DNA from: Bradysia coprophila | Taxonomy: Eukaryota; Arthropoda; Insecta; Diptera; Sciaridae | Assembly (NCBI RefSeq): GCF_014529535.1 | Contig: NW_023503584.1 | Span: 1,340,190-1,404,189 of the forward strand | DNA length: 64,000 bases | Reading direction: 5' to 3' | In this document: positions 21,969 to 34,177 of the stretch, piece by piece | Position numbering within the stretch: position 1 is the first letter of the stretch | Layout: each line of letters begins with the position of its first letter | Program-made: the position numbers and the translations under genes | The notes under the pieces: generated by a model | What the model saw: the letters and a program-made list of their open reading frames with translations, nothing else | Database searches by the model: none | Told to the model about the DNA's origin: nothing

Positions 21969-23089
21969 CTTTTTTTTATCCGTTTCTATTTACTTTACAG
22001 TACGAGGTACTAGTAATGTTTAGAGATTACATGCAAGCAACGATAATTGCTGCTATAATTTTGTGTCGATAAGCACTAATCATTGCAAATTGACACGTCT
22101 GTAGGCAACGAGTGGTAGTTGAATGGTAGATAACAACTTCATTATTCCGTGGCCTTCGAAGACACGCGCGACAGATAAATAAACCCAATGAACCAGGGCC
22201 TATATTTGCGAGATTTTTTCTCAAATATCTAGAAATTTTTCGAACTTTCTTCAAATTCCTTGATTTTAAAAAATTGAAGAAATCAAAGAAATTACAAGAA
22301 ATATTTCTAAAATTTCCTAAATTTTATTAAATTTCCTCAAATTTCTTGAATTTTTTGATATCATGGCTGCACGTTACAATGCCGCAACTCCTAAACGTTT
22401 CCATAGATTTTCCTGAAATTTTGGCTATAGGACAATAATAGCCCAAAAATAAGAATGCAACTTCCAAACGTTGGATACAGACCATGCCCATACCTCCCTA
22501 AAGTCTCCGTACAAATAACTAGTGTTGAAATATCGCATATTTCTGACGTCGCGTCATTCAGGAAAAACGTGGTTCCTAAATTATGCTGAAAGACTTTTTT
22601 TTAGCGAATTCGATTAGAATTGGACATGGGAGGAGCGGTTACAAGTGGAACTTTAGGCAAACTCCAAATTGTGACTGTGGAAGGTCTGAAGGTGGTCTAT
22701 CAAAGATACATGAACTGCAACCTGAAGCCGTCAGGTGAATAAAATCTGTGGACATCCACGTGTAATCGACAAAATGATTTTTTTAATGAGTTCAAGTAAT
22801 TTTTCTAATTTGTGTTTTTCCTTTGTCTGGTTTTAGTGGTTACATTTCTTATCGTTCAATTTATTTGTTCTTCCTTGTTTTAATTGATGAGATCTTACAG
22901 TTAATTAACGAATTGACCAGATAAGCTTTGTAACTTGTGTTTGTTTAAATTATCATACGATAGAATAGAACAATAGTTATTTATGCAACAAGTTTCATAC
23001 TACGTTTTCTGCAACCAGCTGCGAAAAGTGAACTTTTGAAATGCAACTTACCACAAATTTAACTTTAATAGTTACCAGTCCAGTACCTT
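21969..23089. other. Intergenic, contains a decayed LINE 3' end
   Basis: About 22195-22360 is an AT-rich stretch of TTTCTTGAATTT-type repeats. Positions 22613-22720 (+) read IRIGHGRSGY then QTPNCDCGR, the GHG...C-D-C-G block found near the C-terminus of many LINE polymerases, so a retroelement scrap is likely. No intact gene seen. Confidence 0.4.
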
Positions 23090-23645
23090 TAGGGTTCCCA
23101 TTCGTCCTCTTTTTAGAGGACATGTCCTCTTTTTTCATCTCGTTCTTTTTTTTTCTACAAAAATTCTAGGAACATCACTTTTTTGAAGACGACGTCGACT
23201 TTGTCCTCTTTTTTTCAGCTCTGTCGGAGAATCTCTGAACGGTAATACAACGAAATCTTCATCACAAAAAAAAAAAATCGCTCGCTCCGCTCGCATTCTT
23301 TGCCACCTCATTATTTCATACATTAAAATAAAAGTTAGTCATTTTACAAGAACAGCGTAGCGTTGTGTGAGATACCAAAGATCACGCAAGGATAAGATAA
23401 AACGAAGTCTGTATTCAGGTAGTATGGAGTGCATCTTATCACTGAGAAGGAATCCAAAGAATATCAGGAAGATTTCAATACATATTGTACACATAATTTT
23501 TTTTAGCATGAACTGGTGTAAATTACACAATAGTTGCACAAAGAGCATATACAGCTGCTGTAATTCCGTGTCAGAAATTCACTTTTCGTCCTCTTTTTTG
23601 ATGCCGAAATGTCCTCTTTTTCTAAATTGAAAAGTGGGAACCCTA
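23090..23645. mobile_element. Non-autonomous DNA element with TAGGGTTCCCA termini
   Basis: Perfect 11-bp terminal inverted repeats TAGGGTTCCCA/TGGGAACCCTA over 556 bp, followed inward by TTCGTCCTCTTTTT-like motifs at both ends in direct orientation. The GGGTTCCC terminus is hAT-like, but I cannot see a clean 8-bp target duplication. No transposase frame. Confidence 0.5.
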
Positions 23646-24435
23646 AGTGTCAATCCGCTCGCTGAGCTTTTCCGATATCATCCATGATTGGGAATGAAAA
23701 GTTAATTTTCTTTTTCGAAAATCGACTTTTTAAGTACATTTTTAGCAAACAGAGCTATTTTTCTGACACAAGGCATTGCATTAAAAAAGCTAACGAAAGT
23801 TTTACTTTTCGTCACTGAGTTGAGAAATAGTCATTTACGTATGTATCTTCGGCGATTGATTTTAGACAATTTCGCGAACAAGCCCACAGGCCTTAAATCA
23901 ATCAAGTCCAAGACAGGTACGTACGTAATTTTTCATGAAAAGAGGTGAAAATTGAACAAAAAATTCCAAAATGGCTCACAGCGTCGCGCCGTTAAATCTA
24001 TTAAGTAAACAGTAATTGAAAGCATTCGAAGAAGAATGAAGAATGAGTGATCATAGCTGTGCCACTACTCTATTTTATATGAAGATGTTTTTACAGTGTT
24101 TTACGTTTGTATGATACACTCTCCTGATTCAATATTATATTTAGAGTACCACTCATGCTTGAAGTGCGTTGGTAACGTCCAATACCTGACCACATGAAAT
24201 CAAACAGCCGACTTTGTTGTTGCTTTGTTTACGTTTTCAATGAATCTTCAATTTACAATAAGATAAAAACGAGAGCCAAGTGGGAGCTCATTAATGTACT
24301 TAATCTTCACTCAATTCATTGCGTTTTAATAGAAGTTGATAACGACGTCGAGTAGCGTTGAACAACGAATTAGTTTGGCAGTTTGGAGAAAGACGTTGAG
24401 TCGGAGCATTAGCAGCAGCAAGACTATAGTACATA
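23646..24435. other. Intergenic; sugar transporter upstream region
   Basis: No gene recognised. The last 100-200 bp should hold the transporter promoter and 5' UTR. A hairpin-related block GGCGATTGATTTTAGACAAT near 23850 resembles the arm at 26970-27000. Confidence 0.4.
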
Positions 24436-26063
24436 ATGGAAGAAGAGAAGAAACAGAAAGACACTGAGCTTGGAACTACGGAGAAACCAATCCCTAATGC
24501 AACATACTGGTTTCAGTATGTAGTTGCTGTTTCCGGTAGGATCGACCATATTCATGTTTAAAATTATTTTAAATAATTATTTCGTACTAAGCAGTGACTA
24601 TACCTAAGTACCAGTACCATATAGTTTGACCAACAATTTATGGATTTTATTTGTGTTGTTTGTAGCTTCATTGATTCTATTATCGTCTGCTGTCGCCTTC
24701 GGATGGAATTCTCCAGCCATACCAAAATTACGTCTCGAAGATTCGCCCATTCCGCCCATTACTGGCGGGCAAAGTTCATGGATCGTGGCACTAATGAAAG
24801 TCGGCTCAATATCAGCTTCATTTTGTGCTATTTGGTTGATGAACATGTAAAATTGTGAAAAGTTACATGATACCAACGAACGTTAACAACGGCCAAATCT
24901 TTGGTTTCAGACTCGGTAGAAAGACGCTGATGTTGATGGCTGCTGTTCCACTAATAGCTAGTTGGATTTTAATTGGTGTAGCTACGTCAATTGATGTCGT
25001 TTATGTATCGAGAGTATTGAGTGGTCTTGCATATGGCATAGCGTATTCGGTTTTGCCCATGTACCTTGGTGAAATTGCATCGGATCGTATAAGAGGTTCA
25101 ATTAGTACACTCCTCACAGTCATGGCTAAATCGGGCATTCTATATGCTTATGCGATTGGACCGTACGTATCTGTCCGCTTGATGGCATGGCTAGCAATAA
25201 TTCCAGCTGCGATATTTGTCACCACATTCATTTGGTTGCCTGAGTCACCGTATTATTTGATTGGAAAAAATGAGCAAGAAAATGCACGGAAGAGTCTGGC
25301 TCGGCTACGACGACGTAGTGATGTTGACGAAGAATTGGATAAAATGACCGTGGCAGTGAAAAAATCACAAGAAAATAAGGGCACCTTCCACGAACTCTTT
25401 TTCAATAAAGGCAACCGGATGAGCTTGATCATCATTCTAGGATTAGCTGTGGCTCAACAGTTGTGTGGAAGTCAGGCGGTGATAGCCTATTCAGAAACAA
25501 TTTTCAAGCGTGTGGGAAGTACGCTCGGAGCCAGTGAATCAACAATTATTCTCGGTGTAGTTCAATTAGTAAGCTCAGCAGTTTCATCGTCGATTGTGGA
25601 CATTGTCGGACGACGACCACTGCTGTTGGTGTCAGTAATCGGAGCAGGTATTTGCAACACAATCGTAGGATTGTATTTCTTCCTAGAGCGTTTTGAAATC
25701 GACGTGACTGGCATTGCATGGTTACCAATGACAGCCCTAATGATCTTTATTGTCACATACACTATTGGCATGGCCACAGTAACGTTCGCAATTCTTGGTG
25801 AGATTTTTCCGAAAAATTTAAAATCGGTCGCCGGTCCTGCGTTTACAATTACTGGCGGTGCGTTCTCGTTTATTGTGGCTAAATTGTTTCAAATTGTCTC
25901 CGACGATCTGGGCAGCGATTATACGTTTTGGGGCTTCGCATTGTTCACCTATATGTTCGTTCCGTTCGTTTGGTTTTTAATACCGGAAACTAAAGGCAAA
26001 TCGTTGGACGTAATTTTGGAGGAAATTAATTTGAGAAATCACAAAAAGAAAACGATCAAATGA
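24436..26063 (+). CDS. MFS sugar transporter (facilitated trehalose transporter Tret1-like)
   Basis: Twelve-span major facilitator of the insect sugar-porter group. Three exons: 24436-24535, 24666-24846 and 24911-26063, phases consistent, 477 residues. Family marks in order: short charged cytoplasmic head; TM1 LILLSSAVAFGWNSP; a loop with PPITGGQSSWIVAL; the GRKTLM motif after TM2 (split by intron 2); RVLSGLAYG and YLGEIASDRIRGS; PESPYYLIGKNEQENARKSL after TM6; QQLCGSQAVIAYSE in TM7; GRRPLL after TM8; and PETKGKSLD after TM12. All sugar-porter signatures are present, so it should be functional, probably carrying trehalose or hexose across the plasma membrane. AATAAA at 26064 directly follows the stop codon, so the 3' UTR may be very short unless a later signal is used. 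Confidence 0.92.
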
Positions 26064-26069
26064 AATAAA

Positions 26070-27462
26070 TTGTATCGATGAGAGTTTGGACTAATTTATT
26101 TAATACTTGCCGCTTGTATAGGAGTGTGGGGGCCAGTGTTTGGAAAATTAGGATTCGGGAAAACTACGTTCAAAGATGAAAAAAATGGGTCGACTAACGC
26201 AACTAATTGTTTTTATCAATTTCTGTCTCGTTTTGAAGAAAAATGAACAGTGGGTAGTGGAATCTGTAAATTAAATTGTGGCTACGAACGGGTCGCCTTC
26301 CATCCACATTGCATATGTTTTTACTTTAATCCGATTTTATAATTAACAACCACTTAATGAGATAGCTCAATAATTCGACAACCAATCAGCTGTTCTTATC
26401 TTCTTTAATTGGCGCTAAAAAAGAGCGATTATATTGTTGGTCGTAAGGCGAAAAGCTTTTCTTTCCTTCAAGTCATGACACAGATAAAAAAAAAGATTTT
26501 TCTCTGAAATTGGCAGAGTGGTGTTGGACTCGTTAGAAATGGTTTGTCAATCAACGCAGTGTTCACATACCACAATTCGTAGAGCTATAGTGCATTACCG
26601 TCGTCTCACTGGGACATTTTTTGTTGAGGAGTGTGGGGAGATTGTATATCGAGCCGGAGGCGAGGAATATATCCCACACATCGAAACAAAATGATTTCAC
26701 AGCGAAACAGTACACGGTATTTTGTTGACTTGCGGCAGAAAACGCGAAAAACTGGTTTTTGTAACGAGTCGTTTTCTGGCCGCAAGACAAAATAGTAATA
26801 TAGCAACTGCGCTGCGAAAACTGAACTTTTTCATGCGTGATTTGGGTGGCGATCGAGGGGTCTTTTTTTCTCTGGTTTTTTATATTTTTCATGTGTCGGG
26901 GCCGAAAATGAGAGAGTTTCGAGATTTTTCTCGGGTTTTCGACCCCTTACATGAAAAATTTTTTGAGTATCTGTTTTGGACGATTGATTTTAGGCACTTT
27001 CGCATGTAGCCCGAACGAAGTGAAATTGCCAAAAAACAATCGTCCAAAACAGACACACAAATAACTATTATCACATACGGGCGGTGTTCGGATGTCAAAA
27101 TTACTTAACTAGAAGTTTAATTCAAAAATTACACTTCAGGTCTATGTGTTGTTGTCTCGTTTTATGTCTGTATTATGTGATAAAATAGAGTACTCACTTG
27201 TCACTATCAGTCTCGGCAAGCCTAATATATATTACTTTTCACCACTAGTGATGAATAAATAAAAATTCTGCTCCGACCAAATTTGGAACCACCGACACCA
27301 AAACCCAATGCTTATCGAGCAACACCTCTGCCCATTCGGCTATTGAGATATAAAATCGCAGTGAACCAATTTTTGAAGCGTACACATAAATGCAGTCTAC
27401 TTGATCGTTAATACCATATTTCGTTCATACAGTAGAACGTTGCCGGTTATTGCGACTTCTCA
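26070..27462. other. Intergenic with one hairpin
   Basis: At 26968-27052, inverted arms (TCTGTTTTGGACGATTGATT and its complement) enclose about 25 bp. Otherwise AT-rich with no recognised gene. Confidence 0.5.
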
Positions 27463-27578
27463 ACTTTAGGCACACCGGAAAGTGCTAAGAGAGTCAAGGA
27501 ATACCTCCAAATAAATTTCTAAAAATCAAAAATTTGATATTCTTCGACTCCCTTAGAACTTTCCGGTGTGCCTAAAGT
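27463..27578. mobile_element. 116-bp palindromic MITE
   Basis: Ends ACTTTAGGCACACCGGAAAGT and its exact complement, with an imperfect second arm segment (CTAAGAGAGTCAAGGAATA). Non-coding foldback. Confidence 0.7.
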
Positions 27579-27600
27579 GCTTGCTCGAGCATTATCCTTT

Positions 27601-27830
27601 ACGTGTTAAAGGAAGAGTTATGTTTTGCTTTCAAAAGCTCATTTTTCGCAGTTAGTTGCAGAAAACGTTGTATGCAACACGTTGCGAAAGTGGTAGTTTT
27701 TGTCACACGATGTGATTATCTCGCTTCGCTCGTTTGATAACATCACATCTAGTGATAAAAACTACCACTTTTCGCAACTAGCTGCGAAGAATGAACTTTG
27801 ACATGCAAAACATAACTCTACCTTTAACGT
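27601..27830. mobile_element. 230-bp foldback element
   Basis: Inverted arms from ACGTGTTAAAGGAAGAGTTA to TAACTCTACCTTTAACGT, folding through CAGTTAGTTGCAG/CTAGCTGCGAAG and GTGGTAGTTTTTGTC to a CGCTTCGCTCG turn. It lies only about 22 bp from the previous palindrome. Confidence 0.7.
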
Positions 27831-28033
27831 ACATTAAGTTGATAAGTAGAGTTTTCGTCTGAGTTTTGTTGATCAGATGCATAGCCGAGGTCAATAAAAT
27901 ATTATGGCACTGTAACAAAGCCACTGTTTAGCCGACCCTGTTAAAAGTGACGGATTCGACTGGACCACATTCTTAATGTGAACGAGGTTTATAAACACAC
28001 CGAAATGATACTTTCAATTTTTTATGGATTTTC

Positions 28034-28216
28034 GGTCGAAAGCAATGAATGTACAAACCAGGTGTGGTCTGTTCATACAAACCGGAGGACATGGCGATTT
28101 CATATAGACAAACTCACCTCTCATGAGAGGTGAGTTTGTTTATATGAAATCGCCATGTCCTCCGCTTCATACAAATTTTGACATTCGACCATACCTTGTG
28201 TTGACGTTCATTGGTC
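28034..28216. repeat. Foldback with a spacerless 80-bp palindrome core
   Basis: The core at 28084-28163 is two 40-bp arms (GGAGGACATGGCGATTTCAT onward) meeting at TCATGA with no loop and one mismatch. Looser outer arms (AAAGCAATGAATGT... and ...ACGTTCATTGGTCGAAAG) extend it to about 183 bp. Confidence 0.8.
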
Positions 28217-29216
28217 GAAAGTGGTTTTCTCTGCTCCGCTAAGAATGCGATGTTAAAAACTTTGTTTGCCTCGGGGAAAAAACTTCAAAATTGTATTTGC
28301 TCGGGTGACTTGTGAAGCAACATCGAAGTGCAATTTCTGACTTTTTTTCCCATCGGTGAACAAATAACTATTTTTGATGTTTCGCGATTCGTTACGATTT
28401 TGTCGAAAAAGAATTTAAGAAAAATTCAGGAAAATTCACCAAAATATTTTTTCCAACAACAGGTCCTGTCCTGTATGCATTCAATATAATACTTATCCAA
28501 GACGTTGGACTTTCGTCTCATACGTTAATAACTCGCTTAAGTGGTCTATTTAATTAGAAGACATTCCTTGCAAGCATTGCTGTCGATGCGATAAAGAATT
28601 GTTGGAAAGAAATCGTGGACACGGAATTGATGCTACATTTTTATGAATGAACGGACGCGTTGTCTATTTTCGGTCAATCGCATCGAATTGGGATGAGCTA
28701 AACAAACCGATTTCTAGCCGAACTTAGGTCGTAAAATTTAATCTCAAGATGCGTCAATAAACCAACGTGTTGGCAGATAACGAATTTCTCTTTTAAATGA
28801 ATGTCAGGTGATAACAGACTTAAATGTAAAGATATAAAATCTTGGACAATAGCACCATCACTGTTTTGATTGGATCTTTGTTGTGATGCGTACGATTGTT
28901 CTTTGAACTTTCACATCTGTATGGATAGAAAATGCAAATACATTTTCTGCCCACAATCATGAAAACCCATTTCCAAAATAGTATCCCTGTCAGGGATTCC
29001 CTGAAGTGTAGTCCTTCATAGCAATACACCATAGACTCGAAGCTTAAAAAACAAATTTTATTTAAGAAAAATAGACCTTTTCCCAGTCGAAACCATTAGA
29101 TTTCCACTCAACAAACAGCCAATTTATCTGGCGCATAAATTTATAGGCGGCGGCGTAGCTCATCAAAGTAGGTTAAAATTCAAAGAACATGGAACGTAAA
29201 CAGAAAACCGAAACAT
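28217..29216. other. Intergenic, peflin 3' flank
   Basis: No gene recognised. The right-hand 150-200 bp probably hold the peflin 3' UTR on the minus strand (a TTTATT, i.e. AATAAA, lies near 29057). Confidence 0.4.
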
Positions 29217-30781
29217 TTACGTCGAACAATCCAGAGCGACAGTCAGGAAATCCTCGAAATTAATGGTAATGGTGCCGTTCTGTTGCTGGTCACGCGCACG
29301 GAATGCTTCAGTGAATCGTTGAATTTGAATGCACAGCACGATGAACTGATCGACAGACACTTCTTTGTGCAATTTCGGATCACTCTTGCCAACCAGAAAT
29401 TTGATGAAATTCTGCGAAAAACGGAAACCCATTTGGCCGAGAGCTGAAACGGAAATTTTGATTTGATTTCGATTCCGAGCTGTTGAAATGGTTTTCCTTT
29501 TTTTACCTTGCGCCAATTCGGTTTCATCAATGTGACCAGACGCATCACGATCATAGGTTTTGAACACAGACAGCCATTGATTGATGTAGGCGTACAATTT
29601 CTCGAATTCATGGATGTCCACAGTGCCACTTTTGTCTCGGTTAAACATACCTATACACAAAGGAGCATAACGATAACGGGACACTATTCAATAGATGGCA
29701 ATGAACCAATTACCAATCATCAATTTGCACGCTACATCCGAGAAATTCTCTCCTTTTCCATTGACCAAGGCCGTCTTTAACTCATCTGCACTGATTTTCC
29801 CAGAACGATCCCTATCTACCATACCGAAGAGTCGTTGCGTGTCCGACGATACACCAGGAACATTTGTCGGTGGATATCCTCCGGCTGTTGGTGGAGCATA
29901 TCCTCCAGCTGGTTGTGGAGCATATCCGCCTGCGGACGGTTGTTGATAGCCTCCTGGTGCACCATAGCCAGGCTACATAATGAATCAAAGTTGTCAGAGG
30001 AATTCGATTTCTCAGTAACAGATGTTGTTTACCTGTGGCTGTTGTCCCGGATATCCACCACCTTGTCCCGGATAGCCTTGTTGTGGTTGTTGTCCTGGAT
30101 ATCCACCCTGTCCCGGATAGCCGCCTGGATAACCGCCCTGTAATAGTCAGTTGTGAAAATCATTCTCGATACGAAGGGCGGAACTTCGTCTAAAAAGGTC
30201 ATAAAAATGGAAAAGGCAAATGACGTGGAGTCAGAGTAGAGTAGAGCTAAGAACAATTTGATTTGGGAATTTTGAAAGATTTTTCATCAGAAAAATCGTT
30301 TATGGAAGTCACTTTACGGCGCCGTCGTCCCAGCAACATTTTCAACAACGGTGGAGAGACACAAACCAACCACACTGGTTCTATGTAAATGATCAGACAT
30401 TCAATATGCATTACATTCATGAGATGATGATGAATTACTGCAACACTGTTGTTAGATTGGAATGACGTCATTGTTGTGTGGAACGACATTCGTAATTGCC
30501 GTTTTCATTATCGAAATTAAGAAATTGAAATTCCTTAAATTGTAAACGCCTGCACTAATTACCGGCAAGACAACATAATTTCCAATGAATCATGCTGCAA
30601 TTTGAGTACAACACATTTTAGCAAACAATTGCGGGTAGAGTACGGTTGCGTATGTTAAAGACTGTGTTTTCGGTGATCGTAATACTTTTCCGGTTTTCGT
30701 TTTTGTGTTCAAGTTGCACTAGCACTCAGGACCTTTCCACTAAATTAATCGTTCAAACGATATGCTCACCTGATAAGACAT
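29217..30781 (-). CDS. PEF1: Peflin (penta-EF-hand calcium-binding protein)
   Basis: Five exons on the minus strand: 30781-30770, 30137-30033, 29972-29714, 29650-29507 and 29443-29217; 248 residues with consistent phases. The first exon encodes only MSYQ. Residues about 5-75 are Gly/Tyr/Pro repeats (GGYPGQ and AGGYAP units), the hydrophobic head typical of peflin and ALG-2 relatives. The rest is a penta-EF-hand domain: VDRDRSGKISADEL, FNRDKSGTVDIHEF and YDRDASGHIDETEL are good calcium loops, while the fourth and fifth (KSDPKLHKEV and RDQQQNGTITINF) are degenerate, as expected for dimerising PEF proteins. The QALVN-like TALVNGKG block and the overall length favour peflin over ALG-2, which has a shorter head. 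Peflin pairs with ALG-2 at ER exit sites and modulates COPII transport; that role is from family knowledge. Confidence 0.92.
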
Positions 30782-31472
30782 TTTGGTTGAGGAATAAATA
30801 ATAAATCAAAAGTTGCTGTCTCTTCGACTCCCCTAGTATGTCCTGTCAAAGTCGAACTAATCATTCACGACATTCACACAAATTCACAATGGAACGAATG
30901 GAACCGATGAAAACTCTGAAATTGTTGTGGAAAGCATTGTCCGCGTTCACTTTCACGGAATTATACGACTGTGGCTGCTTGCCCACCAGGATTCAAAAAG
31001 TAAAATTTCTCTCGACTCTAAAACATGTTTCGTTTCTACGACATGACACGAAATGGGCGAACAATGGCCTTATTTTAAAAGGTCAGCAATGCACAGACAC
31101 TGTCTGTCAGACAGTGAAAAATGCAATAATCAGCTGAATTTAAAATAATTTCGGCTGCATGGCATTCCCTTTTAACCAATAGAATCAGATGCAGACTCAG
31201 AAATCTTTGCAGATGAATATGTGCCAGGTATTATCGAACGAGACAACAAACATAAGGTCCGGCTAATCTAGCAATATGCAAAATGGTTGTTAAGATCCAA
31301 TGAAGTAAAAGATTCGCTAATGGTGGTGGTGGTATACTTACAGTCTATCTGGTTAATTTCCATAGCAACCGGGAAATGCATGACTGGGAAGTAAATTTTA
31401 GATTTTTGATAACCAAGACGTTTTCGTTACTGTGAAGAAAATTCCCAAGGCCGCCATTTATTCAAACAAGAT
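30782..31472. other. Intergenic between peflin and SCLY
   Basis: Peflin promoter side on the left, SCLY 3' end on the right. A short match to the GAAGTAA dispersed repeat (ATCCAATGAAGTAAAAGATT) lies near 31300. A frame at 30838-31137 has no recognisable motif. Confidence 0.4.
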
Positions 31473-32774
31473 TTATGAAATCACAGACGCACCCAGAATA
31501 GATTTTACAGCCGCTTCCAGTTCGCTTACAGCTATCTCAACATCAGATTCTTCACTTTCTCTACCTAAACTTAATCTAATAGTACACGAAGCTAGACTCC
31601 GATCAACGCCTGATGCAATCAACACAGCTGATGGTTTCAACTGACCGGAATGGCAAGCGGCACCAACACAGGCGCGAAGTGTTTTACATTTACTGAGAAT
31701 CTCTGATCCCTTCAATTTCGAATCGGTAAACGTGAGGCTTATAGTGTTCGGTAAGCGTCCGTATGTGCTACAGTGCTGACCGTTGATCGTCACTAGTGAT
31801 CCGAATCTGTCAATTAATTTCGTTTCCATGCCTTGCCGAAGGGATGTCATATGGTTCTCGTATCGATCAATGTTATCATAGACGAGTTCTGCAGCAACTC
31901 CCAGACCAATGATCATTGGAGTATTTTCGGTTCCTATTAACGAGTCAAGGCATCCGAGTTTAATTTACAAATTGTCTTTTGAGAATTCCATTCAATTACC
32001 TGGCCGTAATCCGTCTTCCTGCCCACCGCCGAAAAATATTGGATGCAGTGGAGCATGACTTTTTCGGTAAAGAGCTCCTATCCTCGGAGCATAGAACTTG
32101 TGGCCAACAATCGTAAGATAATCGACGCCCAATTTTCCAACATCGACCTTGATCTTACCAATAACTTGAGCCGCATCTGTATGCAAATATATTTCCTTTC
32201 CCAAGCGTCGCTCGTTGACTGTTGTCAATAATTCGGATATTCTAGCAACGGGCTGAAATATTCCTGTTTCGTTATTCGCCAGCATCACAGTAATCAACAC
32301 GGTATTCGATCGAATCGCATCAATGACATCCTGGGCGGAAACAAAACCAGTTGCTTTCGATACTTCGACGAATGTCACTTCTAGCTTCCCATCCGATAAA
32401 AGTTTTTCCAAGATTAGTCTCACTGAATCGTGTTCAATGTTCGTTGTTATGATATGAGGAACGCAGTGACTGTCCTGTTTAAGTCTTGCAAATATGTTGA
32501 AGGATTCGATAACTGAGTAGATTACCCAATTGTTTGTTTCAGTGCCACCGGATGTAAAGATAATATTATCACCATAATCGGTACAATTGATCATTTTGGC
32601 TACTCGATGTCGACTCTCCTCGATCATTTTCTTTGCATGACAACCAGTTGCATAGCCACTACTGGGATTCGTCCACAAATTAATGCAGGCTTCATGCACA
32701 GCTTTTATAACTGCAGGATCCATGGGTGTGGTGGAATTAAAATCCATGTTAACAATTGGTGGCGGGGATTCCAT
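31473..32774 (-). CDS. Scly: Selenocysteine lyase (class-V aminotransferase fold)
   Basis: PLP-dependent enzyme that releases selenium from L-selenocysteine as alanine plus selenide, feeding selenophosphate synthesis; cytosolic. Two exons: 32774-32000 and 31933-31473, 411 residues, close to the roughly 445 of human SCLY. The start is the ATG at 32774, followed by VNMDFNSTTPMDPAV, the conserved N-terminal block. Landmarks: SGGTETNN, THIEHDS-like TNIEHDSV, MLANNETG, HTDAAQ, PLP lysine K226 in GHKFYAPRIGALY and catalytic C352 in VGAACHSG. GHKFYxPRIGALY and GAACHS mark SCLY rather than mitochondrial NFS1. Some insects have lost selenoproteins, so an intact copy suggests either retained selenium metabolism or a sulfur-side role; the window cannot tell which. 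Confidence 0.88.
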
Positions 32775-33510
32775 TGTTACAGCGAGATTTATTTTGAAAA
32801 CGGTTTGATATTTTGAAATTTCAAGCAAAAGTCGTCAACATCGAAACATGAACTGTCCGAACTGTCTTCTTAAATGTCAACGCCATTGTTAAACTCTCTT
32901 TAACAAGATGTCGCTGTTTTTCAAAGAGAAAATATTCCATATTTTCAAAGGGTTTAACGGTTTACATCAATTAGTCGCAGAGTTTCCACGGCTCTTAAAA
33001 TTAGGAATTTTAGGAGATTTTAAAGGTAATTTTAGGAAAATTTTAGGAGGATTTTTTTTTTAATTTGGGAAAGGTTGTATAAGTAATTTCCGGAGGAATT
33101 TTTGCAGCCTTAAGATCTCTCTGTTTATCATACATTTACGTAAAATACTAAAAAGGTTTCAGAAAATTAATATGTTTAATCAATACATTCTCTAGCAACC
33201 AAACTCTCAGCTCCCTGTGTCAAATTCACACCTTATTTATTTGTGTTCTACAAACACTATTCCACATTTTGACTGACTACACTGTAATCTACATGTAAAT
33301 TTCAAAAGCTACTTGATTCTTTTAGTTTGTTTGCTAGAGAGGGTATTGGTTTAATTCATGGAAATTTTGACAATTTTTTTTTGTCAAAACATCTTTTGAC
33401 TTGTGTAGATCAATAATTGAAACTTTTATGGTTTCCACTTTTTTGACGGCAGCAGTTGTTTATCAGTTGTTACTTGTCGACTGGACCTTTCGAGTTAACA
33501 TGATTCACCA
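32775..33510. other. Intergenic, AT-rich
   Basis: SCLY promoter side on the right of the gene. About 32990-33060 has repeated TTTTAGGAG motifs that recur at 34545-34615. No gene recognised. Confidence 0.4.
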
Positions 33511-33910
33511 TTTACGTATAGATTGAGGAGGCCGAAAGAGTTACGTATTAAGTTTTATATTTATTGCATTTAAGCCTACTGGGGACGAAAGTTGAAAACA
33601 GTAAGCCCAAGGCCCGAAAGTGGCAGAAAAATGTAAGCCAAGGTAGCGGAAGCGAAGATTTCGCCGCGTGGGCTTACATGTCTGTCACTTTCGGCCCGTG
33701 GGTTCACATTTTCTTCTTTCGTCCCGCAGTAGGAAGCATATATAATAACTTTGTATGCTTGCTAAGAGGACCGAAAGTAAAGCTGTCAATTCGCGGGGCG
33801 AAAGCTTTCGCTTTCGCCCCTTGAATTGACATTTCTTTACTTTCGGTCCTCTTAGCAAGCATACAAAACTTAATACGTAACTCTTTCGGCCTACTTAATC
33901 GATACGTAAA
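33511..33910. mobile_element. 400-bp compound foldback (several hairpins in series)
   Basis: Outer arms TTTACGTATAGATTGAGGAG and its imperfect complement, with GGCCGAAAGAGTTACGTATT. Inside are two more hairpins: one with arms GGGACGAAAG...AAGCCCAAGGCCCGAAAGTG (about 33575-33730) and one with arms TGTATGCTTGCTAAGAGGAC (about 33751-33867). Non-coding; the frame at 33564-33824 is chance. Confidence 0.7.
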
Positions 33911-34177
33911 TAACTAATTGTTTCCATCATTTATTTATAAATTAGTAAAAATTACACGTTTTGCAAAGGTTCTACAAGTGGGTAAAGTTATGTATCACAA
34001 ACCAATTTTTCCTTTAAAAGTAACACATTTTTGCAAGCTTTAATGGTTTTACCTTTTCAAAAAAAGATTTTGGTTCAGAGAAATCATCAAAAAACAAATA
34101 TTTTTGCGCACAAATTAATGTAGGCTAGAAATTTGCCAAGGGGTGAGAGCTCTTAACCCTTCGATATGTGCGACGCA

